DNA of 64,000 bases from Vibrio rhodolitus (GTDB taxonomy: Bacteria; Pseudomonadota; Gammaproteobacteria; Enterobacterales; Vibrionaceae). The notes under the pieces were generated by a model. The model was not told where the DNA came from. It did not search any database and was given only the letters and a program-made list of their open reading frames with translations. The stretch is taken from NCBI RefSeq assembly GCF_003350325.1, contig NZ_QLYZ01000020.1, positions 32,022 through 96,021 on the forward strand. Reading direction: 5' to 3'. Of the stretch, positions 43,543 through 56,171 are shown in pieces. The number at the start of each line of letters is the position of its first letter. Position 1 is the stretch's first letter. Made by a program: the position numbers and the translations under genes.

Positions 43543-44424
43543 ATGTCTAAACGTGGTTTAGGTAAAGGGCTTGATGCGCTTCTTTCAACCAGTTCGCTGG
43601 CGCGTGAACGTCAGCAGGCAGTGAATTTGAGCCAAGAGCTGTCTAGCAATGGTCAATTAACCGAACTTGGCATCAATTTGCTGCGTCCGGGAGTGTATCA
43701 ACCACGTCAAGATATGGCGGAAGAAGCGCTGGAAGAGTTGGCTGCTTCAATTGAATCACAAGGCATTATCCAACCGATCGTGGTGCGTCAGGTGGATCAT
43801 GATAAGTTCGAAATCATTGCGGGTGAGCGTCGTTGGCGCGCGGCTCGCAAGGCGGGCTTAAGCCAAGTGCCTTGTTTGGTGAAGAAAGTGGAAGATCGCG
43901 CAGCGATCGCCATGGCTTTGATCGAAAATATTCAGCGTGAAGATCTGAATGTGATCGAAGAAGCGCAAGCGCTGGAGCGTTTGCAAAACGAATTTTCACT
44001 GACCCATCAGCAAGTGGCTGATGTGATCGGTAAGTCACGCGCAAGCGTGAGTAACATTCTGCGCTTGAACCAACTGGAAGCAGACGTCAAACAGTTAGTC
44101 GCACAAAAGCAGCTCGAAATGGGGCATGCGCGCGCATTGATTGTACTGCAAGGTGAACAGCAAATTGAGGCGGCGAAACAAGTGGCTGCTAAACAGATGA
44201 CCGTGCGTCAAACTGAACAATTTGTTAAAAAGTGTTTAAAGCCAGCTGTTGAGGCAAAAAATGCGACAGACGACGCTGAAACTCAACAAATGTCACAAAA
44301 ATTGAGTGAAATTCTTGGGGCAAAAGTTGCAATTGTTCGTTCCGAGAACGGTAAGGCAAAAGTGACAATAAATGTGGACGAACCTCAAAAATTGGCGCAA
44401 TTAATTGCCAAGTTGCAGAGCTAA
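43543..44424 (+). CDS. parB: Chromosome partition protein ParB
   Basis: CTP-dependent clamp that binds parS sites and spreads. 293 aa: N-terminal KRGLGKGLDALL, the ParA-contact region, the CTP-binding GERRWRAARKAG (94-105), a central helix-turn-helix (THQQVADVIGKSRASVSNILRL, about 153-174) and a C-terminal dimer domain. Cognate sites are not in the parAB genes themselves; one parS-like site lies in recF. Confidence 0.96.
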   Translation: MSKRGLGKGLDALLSTSSLARERQQAVNLSQELSSNGQLTELGINLLRPGVYQPRQDMAEEALEELAASIESQGIIQPIVVRQVDHDKFEIIAGERRWRAARKAGLSQVPCLVKKVEDRAAIAMALIENIQREDLNVIEEAQALERLQNEFSLTHQQVADVIGKSRASVSNILRLNQLEADVKQLVAQKQLEMGHARALIVLQGEQQIEAAKQVAAKQMTVRQTEQFVKKCLKPAVEAKNATDDAETQQMSQKLSEILGAKVAIVRSENGKAKVTINVDEPQKLAQLIAKLQS

Positions 44425-44521
44425 ATGAGATAATTGATCTTCGTCAAGTTTTATAAAATCAGATTTTTATGTAAAAGTTGTCGGTTTGTAAACAGAATTG
44501 TAACTTTTTGCGGTGTTTTCA

Positions 44522-44549
44522 TTGCATTCAATTCGACTGACCGTATAAT
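44522..44549 (+). promoter_or_regulatory. Candidate atp operon promoter
   Basis: TATAAT at 44544-44549 with a poor -35 (TTGCAT, 16-base spacer) in the AT-rich gap between parB and atpI. The -10 is perfect; the -35 is weak. Confidence 0.5.
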
Positions 44550-44611
44550 TTTTGCCAATTTCCCAGCGCCTAGGATGTAATAGCTGTGGATTTTACTAGA
44601 GGTATGAATAC

Positions 44612-45001
44612 ATGGTAGCGGCGTTAGCTAGACCTGGACGAGAGCTTGCTAAGCAATTGTTGATGATCCAGCTTGGCGCGGTTACGTTAGTGGCGGCGGG
44701 TATGGCTGCGACTGTGAATATTGAATGGGGACTTTCCGCATTAATTGGTGGCGGCATTTGTGTCTTAGCCAATGCGGTGTTTGCTTTGTGTGCTTTCATG
44801 TTTAGTGGAGCTCGTGCGGCAAAGAAAGTCGCGGCATCCTTTTACACGGGTGAAGTGCTTAAAATCCTTATCACAGTAGTGCTGTTCTCGTTTGCTTACA
44901 TGTATATACAGGTGGAACTTGTTCCCCTAAAACTAACCTATTTGCTGGCTCTAGGTATTAATATCTGTGCGCCAGTGCTTTTCATTAACAACAAAAAATA
45001 G
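44612..45001 (+). CDS. atpI: ATP synthase protein I
   Basis: A 129-aa membrane protein with four helices that helps c-ring assembly. The start has AGAGGT eight bases upstream; an ATG eight bases before it is out of frame. First gene of the atp operon, 8 bases before atpB. Confidence 0.88.
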   Translation: MVAALARPGRELAKQLLMIQLGAVTLVAAGMAATVNIEWGLSALIGGGICVLANAVFALCAFMFSGARAAKKVAASFYTGEVLKILITVVLFSFAYMYIQVELVPLKLTYLLALGINICAPVLFINNKK

Positions 45002-45006
45002 GATGA

Positions 45007-45819
<813 letters not shown>

Positions 45820-45847
45820 TTTTTTAAGCTTTTTATTTGGGCACTAA

Positions 45848-46129
<282 letters not shown>

Positions 46130-46202
46130 TCACTTATTGCCAAGGGCAAGCCACACGGTTTGCCATTGATTAACACTAAGTCCAAATAGAGGGGTAGCTG
46201 TT

Positions 46203-46673
46203 GTGAATATGAACGCAACTCTGCTAGGTCAAGCAATCTCGTTCGCACTATTCGTGTGGTTCTGCATGAAGTATGTATGGCCACCATTGATGAATGCGAT
46301 TGAAGAGCGTCAGAAGAAAATTGCTGACGGTCTACAAGCGGCAGAACGAGCTGCAAAAGACTTGGACCTAGCACAAGCCAACGCTTCTGATCAGTTGAAA
46401 GAAGCGAAGCGCACAGCATCTGAGATCATTGAGCAAGCTAACAAGCGTAAAGCTCAAATTCTAGATGAAGCTCGCGAGGAAGCTCAGGTTGAACGCCAGA
46501 ACATCCTTAATCAAGCTGAAGCTGAACTAGAAGCTGAACGCAACCGCGCACGTGATGAACTGCGTAAACAAGTTGCAACTCTGGCTGTAGCTGGTGCTGA
46601 GAAAATCCTTGAACGCTCTATCGATAAAGATGCGCACAAAGATATTCTCGACAACATTACTGCAAAACTTTAA
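46203..46673 (+). CDS. atpF: ATP synthase F0 subunit b
   Basis: Peripheral stalk subunit, 156 aa from a GTG start, as in E. coli. One N-terminal helix ([25 protein letters not shown], about 4-28) followed by a long charged coiled coil that dimerises and reaches the delta subunit. Confidence 0.96.
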   Translation: MNMNATLLGQAISFALFVWFCMKYVWPPLMNAIEERQKKIADGLQAAERAAKDLDLAQANASDQLKEAKRTASEIIEQANKRKAQILDEAREEAQVERQNILNQAEAELEAERNRARDELRKQVATLAVAGAEKILERSIDKDAHKDILDNITAKL

Positions 46674-46687
46674 GTCTGGGGGCGCAT

Positions 46688-47221
46688 ATGTCTGATTTGA
46701 CTACTATCGCACGCCCCTATGCTAAAGCAGCATTCGACTTTGCAGTGGAAAAAGAGCAATTGGAACAATGGGGACAAATGCTCTCTTTCGCTGCTGAAGT
46801 AGCCCAAAACGCACAAGTGAAAGAGCTTTTATCAAGCTCGATGTCTGCTGACAAACTAGCAGAGATTTTTGTTGCAGTTTGTGGTGAACAAGTAGATGCA
46901 CACGGTCAAAACCTATTGAAGGTGATGGCTGAGAATGGTCGATTAAAGGCCCTTCCTGATGTAAGCGAGCAATTCTTCATTTTGAAGAAAGAGCATGAGA
47001 AAGAAATCGATGTTGAAGTGATTTCAGCAACCGAACTTTCTGATGAACAGCTAGCGAATATCGGTGGCAAACTTGAGCAGCGCTTAGCGCGTAAAGTGAA
47101 GCTGAATTGCAGTGTAGACGAAGCCCTACTTGGTGGGGTAATAATTCGAGCCGGAGACCTAGTCATCGATGACTCAGCGCGTGGTCGTTTGAACCGCCTG
47201 AGCGATGCATTGCAGTCTTAA
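46688..47221 (+). CDS. atpH: ATP synthase F1 subunit delta
   Basis: Links the b-dimer to the top of the F1 head. 177 aa, with the N-terminal helical bundle ([14 protein letters not shown] near 6-19) and the C-terminal [20 protein letters not shown] (about 149-168), both diagnostic. AtpA starts 13 bases after the stop. Confidence 0.96.
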   Translation: MSDLTTIARPYAKAAFDFAVEKEQLEQWGQMLSFAAEVAQNAQVKELLSSSMSADKLAEIFVAVCGEQVDAHGQNLLKVMAENGRLKALPDVSEQFFILKKEHEKEIDVEVISATELSDEQLANIGGKLEQRLARKVKLNCSVDEALLGGVIIRAGDLVIDDSARGRLNRLSDALQS

Positions 47222-47234
47222 TGGGGATTGGAGC

Positions 47235-48776
47235 ATGCAACTTAATTCCACGGAAATTAGCGATCTGATCAAACAACGTATCGAGTCTTTCGAAGTTGTT
47301 AGTGAAGCTCGCAACGAGGGTACTATCGTATCGGTAAGCGATGGTATCATCCGCATTCACGGCCTAGCGGACGTGATGCAAGGTGAAATGATTGAATTAC
47401 CGGGTGGCCGTTATGCACTTGCACTTAACCTTGAGCGTGACTCGGTTGGTGCGGTTGTAATGGGCCCATATGCTGACCTTAAGGAAGGCATGAAAGTTAC
47501 AGGTACTGGTCGCATTCTTGAAGTGCCAGTAGGTCCAGAACTACTAGGTCGCGTAGTGAACACACTAGGTGAGCCTATCGATGGTAAAGGTCCAATCGAA
47601 GCTAAACTAACTTCGCCTGTAGAAGTGATTGCACCAGGTGTAATCGACCGTAAATCGGTAGACCAACCTGTACAAACTGGTTACAAGTCAGTTGACTCAA
47701 TGATCCCAATCGGTCGTGGTCAGCGTGAGCTAGTGATCGGTGACCGCCAAACTGGTAAAACAGCAATGGCGATCGATGCGATCATCAACCAGAAAAACTC
47801 AGGTATTTTCTCAATCTACGTAGCAATCGGTCAGAAAGCTTCTACCATCGCTAACGTAGTACGCAAACTAGAAGAACATGGCGCACTAGCGAACACTATC
47901 GTTGTTGTGGCATCAGCTTCTGAGTCTGCTGCACTGCAATACCTAGCGCCTTACGCTGGTTGTGCAATGGGTGAATACTTCCGCGATCGCGGCGAAGACG
48001 CACTGATTGTTTACGATGATCTATCTAAGCAAGCAGTAGCTTACCGTCAGATCTCTCTACTACTAAAACGTCCACCAGGCCGTGAGGCATTCCCAGGTGA
48101 CGTATTCTACCTTCACTCGCGTCTACTAGAGCGTGCAGCTCGTGTAAACGAAGAGTACGTAGAGCGTTTCACTAACGGTGAAGTGAAAGGTAAGACTGGT
48201 TCTTTGACTGCTCTTCCTATCATCGAAACTCAAGCAGGTGACGTTTCAGCATTCGTACCGACTAACGTAATCTCGATTACCGATGGTCAGATCTTCCTAC
48301 AAACTGAGCTATTCAACGCAGGTGTACGTCCAGCAGTTGACCCAGGTATCTCAGTATCTCGTGTAGGTGGTTCGGCACAGACGAAAATCATCAAGAAGCT
48401 ATCAGGCGGTATCCGTACTGCACTAGCTCAGTACCGTGAACTAGCGGCATTCGCACAGTTCTCGTCTGACCTTGATGACGCGACTAAGAAACAGCTAGAC
48501 CACGGTCAAAAAGTAACTGAGCTAATGAAGCAGAAGCAATACGCTCCATTCTCAGTATTTGACCAAGCACTAGTGATCTTCGCGGCAGAGCGCGGTTACC
48601 TAGCAGATGTTGAACTAAGCAAACTGCTAGATTTCGAAGCGGCTCTACTATCGTACGCTCGCGGTCAATACGCTGAACTTGCAGCTGAGATCGACAAGAC
48701 GGGTGCTTACAACGATGAAATCGAAGCTCAGTTGAAGAAACTGACTGACGACTTCAAAGCAACCCAAACTTGGTAA
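47235..48776 (+). CDS. atpA: ATP synthase F1 subunit alpha
   Basis: Non-catalytic nucleotide-binding subunit of the F1 hexamer. The start [16 protein letters not shown] (47235) gives 513 aa, exactly the E. coli length; an upstream in-frame ATG inside atpH is not used. Walker A GDRQTGKT is at 169-176, and the arginine finger lies in [14 protein letters not shown] near 363-376. Confidence 0.98.
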   Translation: MQLNSTEISDLIKQRIESFEVVSEARNEGTIVSVSDGIIRIHGLADVMQGEMIELPGGRYALALNLERDSVGAVVMGPYADLKEGMKVTGTGRILEVPVGPELLGRVVNTLGEPIDGKGPIEAKLTSPVEVIAPGVIDRKSVDQPVQTGYKSVDSMIPIGRGQRELVIGDRQTGKTAMAIDAIINQKNSGIFSIYVAIGQKASTIANVVRKLEEHGALANTIVVVASASESAALQYLAPYAGCAMGEYFRDRGEDALIVYDDLSKQAVAYRQISLLLKRPPGREAFPGDVFYLHSRLLERAARVNEEYVERFTNGEVKGKTGSLTALPIIETQAGDVSAFVPTNVISITDGQIFLQTELFNAGVRPAVDPGISVSRVGGSAQTKIIKKLSGGIRTALAQYRELAAFAQFSSDLDDATKKQLDHGQKVTELMKQKQYAPFSVFDQALVIFAAERGYLADVELSKLLDFEAALLSYARGQYAELAAEIDKTGAYNDEIEAQLKKLTDDFKATQTW

Positions 48777-48818
48777 TAGGTCGGTGGCAGTAATGCCACC
48801 AACTAATGGAGAGTAACG

Positions 48819-49685
48819 ATGGCCGGCGCAAAAGAGATACGTAATAAAATCGGTAGTGTTAAAAGCACTCAGAAAATTACGAAAGCGATGGAAATGGTAG
48901 CAGCTTCAAAAATGCGTCGTTCTCAAGATGCAATGGAAGCTTCTCGTCCATACGCTGAAACAATGCGTAAAGTGATCGGTCATGTGGCTAATGCAAATCT
49001 AGAGTACCGTCATCCGTACCTAGAAGAGCGTGAAGCTAAGCGTGTTGGTTACATCATCGTTTCTACAGACCGTGGTCTGTGTGGTGGCTTGAACATTAAC
49101 GTGTTCAAAAAAGCCCTCACTGATATGCAGGCGTGGAAAGAAAAAGGTGCTGAAGTTGAACTTGCATTAGTGGGTTCAAAAGCAACAGGCTTTTTCAAAC
49201 ACAGCGGCGCAAAAGTAGCTGCTCAGGTTTCTGGTCTTGGTGATCAACCAAGCCTAGAAGACCTAATCGGTTCTGTTGGCGTAATGCTGAAGAAATACGA
49301 TGAAGGTGAACTGGATCGTCTATATGTGGTTTTCAACAAGTTTGTGAACACCATGATTCAGGAACCAACGATCGATCAATTGCTACCTTTGCCTAAATCG
49401 GACAGCGAAGAGATGCAGCGTGAGCACTCATGGGACTACATCTATGAGCCTGAGCCAAAGCCTCTATTGGACACACTTTTAGTGCGTTACGTAGAGTCTC
49501 AGGTTTACCAAGGTGTAGTAGAAAACCTTGCTTGTGAGCAAGCGGCCCGAATGATTGCGATGAAAGCTGCAACGGATAACGCGACCAACTTGATTGAAGA
49601 TCTAGAACTTGTGTACAACAAAGCCCGTCAGGCTGCGATCACACAAGAACTGTCAGAAATCGTTGGCGGCGCTGCTGCGGTTTAA
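48819..49685 (+). CDS. atpG: ATP synthase F1 subunit gamma
   Basis: Central rotor shaft. 288 aa with the long N- and C-terminal helices that form the coiled coil ([20 protein letters not shown] at 5-24, [19 protein letters not shown] at the end) and the Rossmann-like middle with DRGLCGGLN (about 84-92). Confidence 0.97.
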   Translation: MAGAKEIRNKIGSVKSTQKITKAMEMVAASKMRRSQDAMEASRPYAETMRKVIGHVANANLEYRHPYLEEREAKRVGYIIVSTDRGLCGGLNINVFKKALTDMQAWKEKGAEVELALVGSKATGFFKHSGAKVAAQVSGLGDQPSLEDLIGSVGVMLKKYDEGELDRLYVVFNKFVNTMIQEPTIDQLLPLPKSDSEEMQREHSWDYIYEPEPKPLLDTLLVRYVESQVYQGVVENLACEQAARMIAMKAATDNATNLIEDLELVYNKARQAAITQELSEIVGGAAAV

Positions 49686-49705
49686 GTTTAGGTAAAACGA
49701 AATAG

Positions 49706-51124
<1,419 letters not shown>

Positions 51125-51142
51125 GGCTAACTAGGAGGCGAT

Positions 51143-51565
51143 ATGGCACCAATAACCTTTCATCTAGACGTAGTAAGCGCAGAGAAAAAGCTTTTCTCTG
51201 GTCGCGTTGAAACGTTCCAGGTGACCGGTAGCGAAGGTGAGCTAGGTATTTTCCATGGCCACACTCCGCTGCTGACCGCTATTAAGCCTGGTATGGTGCG
51301 TATTGTGAAACAGCACGGCCACGAAGAGTTCATTTATGTCTCTGGTGGTATGGTCGAAGTTCAGCCGGGTACTGCTACAGTACTGGCTGATACTGCGATT
51401 CGTGGTGAAGATCTAGACGCAGCGAAGGCAGAAGAAGCTAAGCGTCGCGCTGAGGAGCAAATCCAGAACCAGCACGGCGACATGGACTTCGCACAAGCGG
51501 CCAGTGAACTGGCTAAAGCCATTGCTCAGCTACGAGTTATCGAGCTGACCAAAAACCGCCGTTAA
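51143..51565 (+). CDS. atpC: ATP synthase F1 subunit epsilon
   Basis: Rotor subunit that couples gamma to the c-ring and can inhibit ATP hydrolysis. 140 aa: N-terminal beta sandwich ([13 protein letters not shown] at 8-20, [14 protein letters not shown] at 31-44) and a C-terminal helical hairpin. Last gene of the operon, followed by a terminator. Confidence 0.97.
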   Translation: MAPITFHLDVVSAEKKLFSGRVETFQVTGSEGELGIFHGHTPLLTAIKPGMVRIVKQHGHEEFIYVSGGMVEVQPGTATVLADTAIRGEDLDAAKAEEAKRRAEEQIQNQHGDMDFAQAASELAKAIAQLRVIELTKNRR

Positions 51566-51593
51566 TTTGCATTAATAGTGGTTATAAAGTGAT

Positions 51594-51619
51594 AAAGGCG
51601 ACCTTATGGTCGCCTTTTT
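51594..51619 (+). terminator. atp operon terminator
   Basis: AAAGGCGACC, TTAT, GGTCGCCTTTTTG, 29 bases after atpC. Confidence 0.9.
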
Positions 51620-51709
51620 GTTTATTTATTAACGCCAAGCATTAACTAATGAATTAATGCTGGCTACAATATGCGCCAATTGAAAAAATAAACGTCATAG
51701 GTTCTACAA

Positions 51710-53071
51710 ATGAAATTTAGCGCTGTCATTCTTGCTGCGGGTAAGGGCACTCGCATGTATTCAAACATGCCAAAGGTACTGCATACATTGGCAGGTAAAC
51801 CAATGGCGAAACACGTGATTGATACCTGTGCTGGGCTAGGCGCACAAAATATTCATTTAGTGTACGGTCATGGCGGCGATCAAATGCAGGCGGCACTGGC
51901 GAATGAACCTGTCAATTGGGTACTGCAAGCTCAGCAATTAGGTACCGGCCATGCGGTCGATCAAGCGTCTGATCAATTTGAAGATGATGAGAAGATCTTG
52001 GTGCTGTACGGTGACGTTCCATTGATCTCATCTGAAACGGTAGAGAATTTACTCGATGCACAGCCAAATGGCGGTATTGCGCTACTGACCGTCGTGCTTG
52101 ATAACCCAATGGGCTACGGACGTATTGTGCGTAAGAACGGTCCAGTGGTTGCTATCGTTGAACAAAAAGATGCGACTGACGAGCAGAAGCTGATCAAAGA
52201 AATTAACACTGGCGTGATGGTTGCGACGGGTGGCGATCTGAAACGTTGGCTATCGGGTTTGAATAACAACAATGCGCAAGGTGAGTACTACTTAACCGAT
52301 ATCATTGCGGCTGCGCATGAAGAAGGGCGTGCGGTTGAAGCGGTACACCCAGTTAACCCGATTGAAGTGGAAGGCGTTAATGACCGTGCTCAGCTTGCTC
52401 GACTTGAGCGTGCTTACCAATCAATGCAAGCACAGAAATTGCTGGAACAAGGTGTAATGCTACGCGATCCAGCGCGCTTTGACCTACGTGGTGAACTGCA
52501 GTGCGGCTTGGATGTTGAAATTGATGTTAACGTGATTATCGAAGGCTCGGTTTCTATCGGCGATAACGTAAAAATCGGTGCTGGCTGTGTGCTGAAAGAT
52601 TGTGAGATTGATGACAATACCATCATCCGTCCATATAGCGTGATTGAAGGCGCAACAATCGGTGAAGAGTGTACAGTAGGTCCATTTACGCGTCTGCGCC
52701 CAGGCGCTGAACTACGTAACGATGCGCACGTAGGTAACTTTGTTGAAGTGAAAAACGTGCGTCTTGGTGAAGGTTCAAAAGCCAATCATCTGACGTATCT
52801 AGGTGATGCGGAAATCGGTCAGCGTGTTAACGTCGGCGCCGGTGTGATCACCTGTAACTACGATGGTGCGAACAAGTTTAAAACCATCATTGGCGACGAC
52901 GTATTTGTTGGCTCAGATAGCCAGCTGATTGCGCCTGTTACTATCGCAAACGGTGCAACGATTGGTGCAGGTACGACATTGACCAAAGATGTGGCAGAAG
53001 GTGAGTTAGTGATCACTCGCGCCAAAGAGCGCAAAATTACAGGCTGGCAACGCCCAGTAAAGAAAAAGTAA
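51710..53071 (+). CDS. glmU: Bifunctional GlcN-1-P acetyltransferase / GlcNAc-1-P uridyltransferase
   Basis: Makes UDP-GlcNAc for peptidoglycan and LPS. 453 aa: N-terminal nucleotidyltransferase with LAAGKGTRM (8-16) and PKVLH, then a left-handed beta helix of hexapeptide repeats (from about 250) with the acetyltransferase site near [18 protein letters not shown]. It follows atpC at 145 bases with its own terminator, a common gammaproteobacterial order. Confidence 0.97.
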   Translation: MKFSAVILAAGKGTRMYSNMPKVLHTLAGKPMAKHVIDTCAGLGAQNIHLVYGHGGDQMQAALANEPVNWVLQAQQLGTGHAVDQASDQFEDDEKILVLYGDVPLISSETVENLLDAQPNGGIALLTVVLDNPMGYGRIVRKNGPVVAIVEQKDATDEQKLIKEINTGVMVATGGDLKRWLSGLNNNNAQGEYYLTDIIAAAHEEGRAVEAVHPVNPIEVEGVNDRAQLARLERAYQSMQAQKLLEQGVMLRDPARFDLRGELQCGLDVEIDVNVIIEGSVSIGDNVKIGAGCVLKDCEIDDNTIIRPYSVIEGATIGEECTVGPFTRLRPGAELRNDAHVGNFVEVKNVRLGEGSKANHLTYLGDAEIGQRVNVGAGVITCNYDGANKFKTIIGDDVFVGSDSQLIAPVTIANGATIGAGTTLTKDVAEGELVITRAKERKITGWQRPVKKK

Positions 53072-53088
53072 TCTTGCTTGATTGTTGT

Positions 53089-53117
53089 AAAAAACCGCTC
53101 ATCAGAGCGGTTTTTTG
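53089..53117. terminator. Bidirectional terminator after glmU
   Basis: AAAAAACCGCTC, ATCA, GAGCGGTTTTTTG between convergent genes. Confidence 0.9.
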
Positions 53118-53142
53118 TTTTACGCACTTCTTTTACCGATTA

Positions 53143-53883
53143 TTAATAGCTAGGAATGGCAATGCGCTTTTCTAGCCAGCGGACTGCTTGTGAGACCAGT
53201 AGAATCAGCACTAAATACTCCAACACGAGGAAAGTATAGATCTCGAGTGGTAAGTACTCATTAACCACCAGCTCGTTGGCACGGCGAGTTAAATCGCTCA
53301 AACCAATCACACTGACCAAAGAACTCATCTTAAGGATATAGACAAATTGGTTCCCCAGTGGTGGCAAAATTTGTCGAAAAGCTTCTGGCAGTACTACCAG
53401 CCGCATTTTCTGCCAGTAATTGAACCCAAGAGATTCTGCTGCCTCATGCTGCCCTCGATTGATGGCTTGAATACCGCCGCGAAACACTTCTGCCATAAAA
53501 GCACTTTCGGCGATCGTCAGTGCTATCACGCCCGCCCAGAAATGGTTAAGAGAAACATCCATTAACGTCGGCATGCCGTAGTAGACCCACAACAACAATA
53601 CCAACACCGGAATCGATCGGATCACTTCGACATAAAGGCGATTTAACCACTGCAGTGGCTTGTGCTTTGATAAGCCCAATAAAGCGACAAACAGCCCAAG
53701 TGACATAGCTAGTAACATACTGATTAGCGAGACTTGGATGGTGTCATTAAAGCCCGCTAACAAAAAACGTATATTGGTGCTGCCTTGAGCTGTGGTGGGA
53801 TCAAGCACATACCAACCCCATTGATAGTCCGCACAACCTGTCAGCATCAGTAAACTCAGTGGCCAAAATCGTTGGTAGCTCAC
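53143..53883 (-). CDS. Amino acid ABC transporter permease with a lipobox-like N-terminus
   Basis: HisM/GlnP-type permease of 246 aa. The membrane core starts at about residue 40, and the EAA loop HEAAESLGFNYWQKMRLVVLPEAF (about 143-166) is intact. Unusually the N-terminus LSLLMLTGCADY reads as a short signal with lipobox L14-T15-G16-C17, then 20 polar residues before the first transport helix. No ATPase gene adjoins; a receptor-like gene is divergent from it across 115 bases. The substrate is unknown, and an ATPase from another locus may be shared. Confidence 0.85.
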   Translation of the reverse strand: MSYQRFWPLSLLMLTGCADYQWGWYVLDPTTAQGSTNIRFLLAGFNDTIQVSLISMLLAMSLGLFVALLGLSKHKPLQWLNRLYVEVIRSIPVLVLLLWVYYGMPTLMDVSLNHFWAGVIALTIAESAFMAEVFRGGIQAINRGQHEAAESLGFNYWQKMRLVVLPEAFRQILPPLGNQFVYILKMSSLVSVIGLSDLTRRANELVVNEYLPLEIYTFLVLEYLVLILLVSQAVRWLEKRIAIPSY

Positions 53884-54004
53884 AGTTACTCCCTAAACTA
53901 GTGAAAAACGCCGTTTGTTATTAGTATGTTATCAATGAAGTCTATCTGATGGTTAATAATTAAACGGAATATCTTTGACTATCTAGTTTTGCAAAGGAGT
54001 GACA

Positions 54005-54775
54005 ATGAAGAAAATTTTGGCGATTTTAGCGCTATTGTTAGTCAGCCAATTAGCGCAGGCACAAAGCCGATTACACGAGATATTAGACAGTGGGGTGTTA
54101 CGTGTCGGCACGACTGGTGATTGGAATCCAATGAGCATCAAAGATCCTGGTACCAACAGTTATCGTGGTTTTGATATTGATGTCACCCGTGAACTGGCAA
54201 AAGATCTTGGGGTGGAAGTGGAATATGTCGCTACGGATTGGAAGACCTTGGTCAATGGCATTACGGCTAACAAATATGACATTACTGGCAGTGCATCTCT
54301 CAATATGTCGCGCGCCAAAGTCGCCGGTTACAGCCAACCTTATTTTTATCTCGCCTTTGTGCCCGTGGTGCAAAAGAAAGATCTCGCTAAATTTAGTGAT
54401 TGGAGTGATTTTGATACACCAGACATCAAAGTAGCGGCAACCTTAGGGACGGTGCAAGAGAAGATGGTTAAAGACTTCTTCCCATCGGCTCAGCATATTG
54501 TCATTGAAGCGCCCGCACGTGATTTTCAAGAGTTGCTTGCTCGTCGTGCCGATGTGTCAGTGACGTCCAATGTCGAAGCTGCGACGCTGGTGGAGAAATT
54601 TAAGCAATTAGCGATTGTGCCAGTTAAAGAACCACGTAAACCGACGCCAATTGCTATGTTGTTGCCGCAAAATGATCAGGTATGGATTAACTACATCAAT
54701 CACTGGGTTGAGCTGAAGAAAACTCAGGGCTTTTTTAAAGCCACGGCAAAAAAGTGGGGCTTACAAAGCCTTTAA
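54005..54775 (+). CDS. Periplasmic amino acid-binding or cyclohexadienyl dehydratase-like protein
   Basis: SBP_bac_3 fold, 256 aa from the ATG at 54005 (AGGAG at 53995-53999; an earlier GTG overlaps that site and is rejected). Signal peptide ends AQA at residue 19. The N-terminal LHEILDSGVLRVGTTGDWNP and RGFDID resemble the periplasmic cyclohexadienyl dehydratase PheC, and NVEAATL sits where PheC has its catalytic Glu. It could be a receptor for the divergent permease or an enzyme; sequence alone does not decide. Confidence 0.8.
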   Translation: MKKILAILALLLVSQLAQAQSRLHEILDSGVLRVGTTGDWNPMSIKDPGTNSYRGFDIDVTRELAKDLGVEVEYVATDWKTLVNGITANKYDITGSASLNMSRAKVAGYSQPYFYLAFVPVVQKKDLAKFSDWSDFDTPDIKVAATLGTVQEKMVKDFFPSAQHIVIEAPARDFQELLARRADVSVTSNVEAATLVEKFKQLAIVPVKEPRKPTPIAMLLPQNDQVWINYINHWVELKKTQGFFKATAKKWGLQSL

Positions 54776-54779
54776 TAGC

Positions 54780-54803
54780 AAAAGAGCCGCGAATGCGGCT
54801 CTT
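54780..54803. terminator. Terminator between the SBP gene and punC
   Basis: AAAAGAGCCGC, GAAT, GCGGCTCTTCTCATTTT between convergent genes. Confidence 0.82.
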
Positions 54804-54809
54804 CTCATT

Positions 54810-56021
54810 TTACTCTTCACTTACCACGCGAGAATTGTCTGGCGTCGTAAAGTGTTGAGAAAGGTCACGGTTGGAAACGATGTAGCCAACCCACATACCC
54901 AGCATACAAATCACAATCGCAATGCCAGTGGCGTGTTGTGCTTGGCTTGCTAGCGCTGCCACAAGGGCACTGGATAGGCTGCTGACACTGATTTGTAAGC
55001 TGTTTTGCAAACCAGCTGCTGTTGCAGGGCTTTGCTTGGCGCTACCCAGGGCGCGGTTAACCACGATTGGATACATCGCACCGTTAGCAACCGCAATCAG
55101 ACAGAATGGTGCTAGGATTGGCCAGATTGAGCTCAGTTCCCATTGTGATGCGACAAAAATCATAATGGATGCAAGGCTAAATAGAGCCACTAACTGACGT
55201 AGAACTTTTTCATCACCATATTTAGCCACCATCACTTTACCTAGCCAGCCGCCAGCCATAAATGCAATGGTCTGAGGAATAAAGCTAAGACCAATGTCTT
55301 TTGCTTCATAGCCCAGTTGCGCCATGATTTCTGGCATGCCAGTTAGGTAGGCAAAGAACGCTGCCGATGCGGTAGCAAACATCATCACGTTACCCAAGTA
55401 AGTTTTAGAACTCACTAGAGCGCGAATGTCTGCCGCAACTGACGTTTGTTTGGTTTCTACTTGCTCTTGCGGTTGGCGCATGGTTGCCATAACAAGCAAG
55501 ATACCCATCACGGTCAGTGCGTAGAAGATACTGTGCCAACCAAAGCTATCTGCCAGTAACACGCCCAATTGTGGTGCTAGTGCTGGAGAAAGCGCCACTA
55601 ACGGCATGATGGTGGCAAAGATTTGTTGGCTGGTGCTGCTGTAGCGTTTGATCACCATCGCTTGCCAAATTACCGCCGGTGCACAGACCCCAATCGCTTG
55701 AACAAAGCGCAGTGTCAGCAGCTGCCAAACTTGATCGCTAAATGCCAGACCAAGAGAAGAGACGGTAAACAGTGCTAAGCCTACCGCCAGAGTATTACGG
55801 TGACCAAACTTATCAGACGCTAAGCCCCACAGTAGTTGACCACTTGCCATACCGACCAAAAAGACCGTAAGAGAAAGGGCAATTTGTTCTGGACCGGTGG
55901 CAAAATCGACTTCCATCATCTTAAATGCAGGAAGGTACATGTCGGTGGCAATAAAGCCGAGCATAGAAAGTGCTGATAAATAGAACAGCTGCAGTTTTGA
56001 CACTTTAGTTGAGGCGTTCAT
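54810..56021 (-). CDS. punC: Purine nucleoside efflux transporter PunC (MFS, Bcr/CflA type)
   Basis: Drug:H+ antiporter-1 family protein with 12 helices, 403 aa from the ATG at 56021; a TTG five codons earlier is possible. It matches E. coli PunC (YdhC) in many places: LGFIATDMYLPAF, LLWGLASDKFG, RFVQAIGVCAPAVIWQA, IMPLVALSPALAP, SFIPQTIAFMAGG and ANGAMYPIVV. PunC exports purine nucleosides and confers resistance to some drugs. It is divergent from the LysR gene punR, the same pairing as in E. coli, which supports the call. Confidence 0.88.
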   Translation of the reverse strand: MNASTKVSKLQLFYLSALSMLGFIATDMYLPAFKMMEVDFATGPEQIALSLTVFLVGMASGQLLWGLASDKFGHRNTLAVGLALFTVSSLGLAFSDQVWQLLTLRFVQAIGVCAPAVIWQAMVIKRYSSTSQQIFATIMPLVALSPALAPQLGVLLADSFGWHSIFYALTVMGILLVMATMRQPQEQVETKQTSVAADIRALVSSKTYLGNVMMFATASAAFFAYLTGMPEIMAQLGYEAKDIGLSFIPQTIAFMAGGWLGKVMVAKYGDEKVLRQLVALFSLASIMIFVASQWELSSIWPILAPFCLIAVANGAMYPIVVNRALGSAKQSPATAAGLQNSLQISVSSLSSALVAALASQAQHATGIAIVICMLGMWVGYIVSNRDLSQHFTTPDNSRVVSEE

Positions 56022-56059
56022 TTGATGACCATTCAAAAAAATTCATACATAAGGGATTT

Positions 56060-56082
56060 ACATACACTGCTGTAGTGCATGT
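56060..56082. promoter_or_regulatory. Candidate PunR operator
   Basis: ACATACACT, GCTGT, AGTGCATGT: an imperfect 23-base palindrome (8 of 9 pairs) in the 150-base gap between punC and punR. It has the form and place of a LysR-type binding site. Binding is not shown. Confidence 0.5.
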
Positions 56083-56171
56083 TATTCGATGTCTCGCATT
56101 CTATTTTTGGTAATTAATAAAATGAAACGTTAATATTTGTGGTTATCAATCAAAAATTTTGAAGGATAGCT

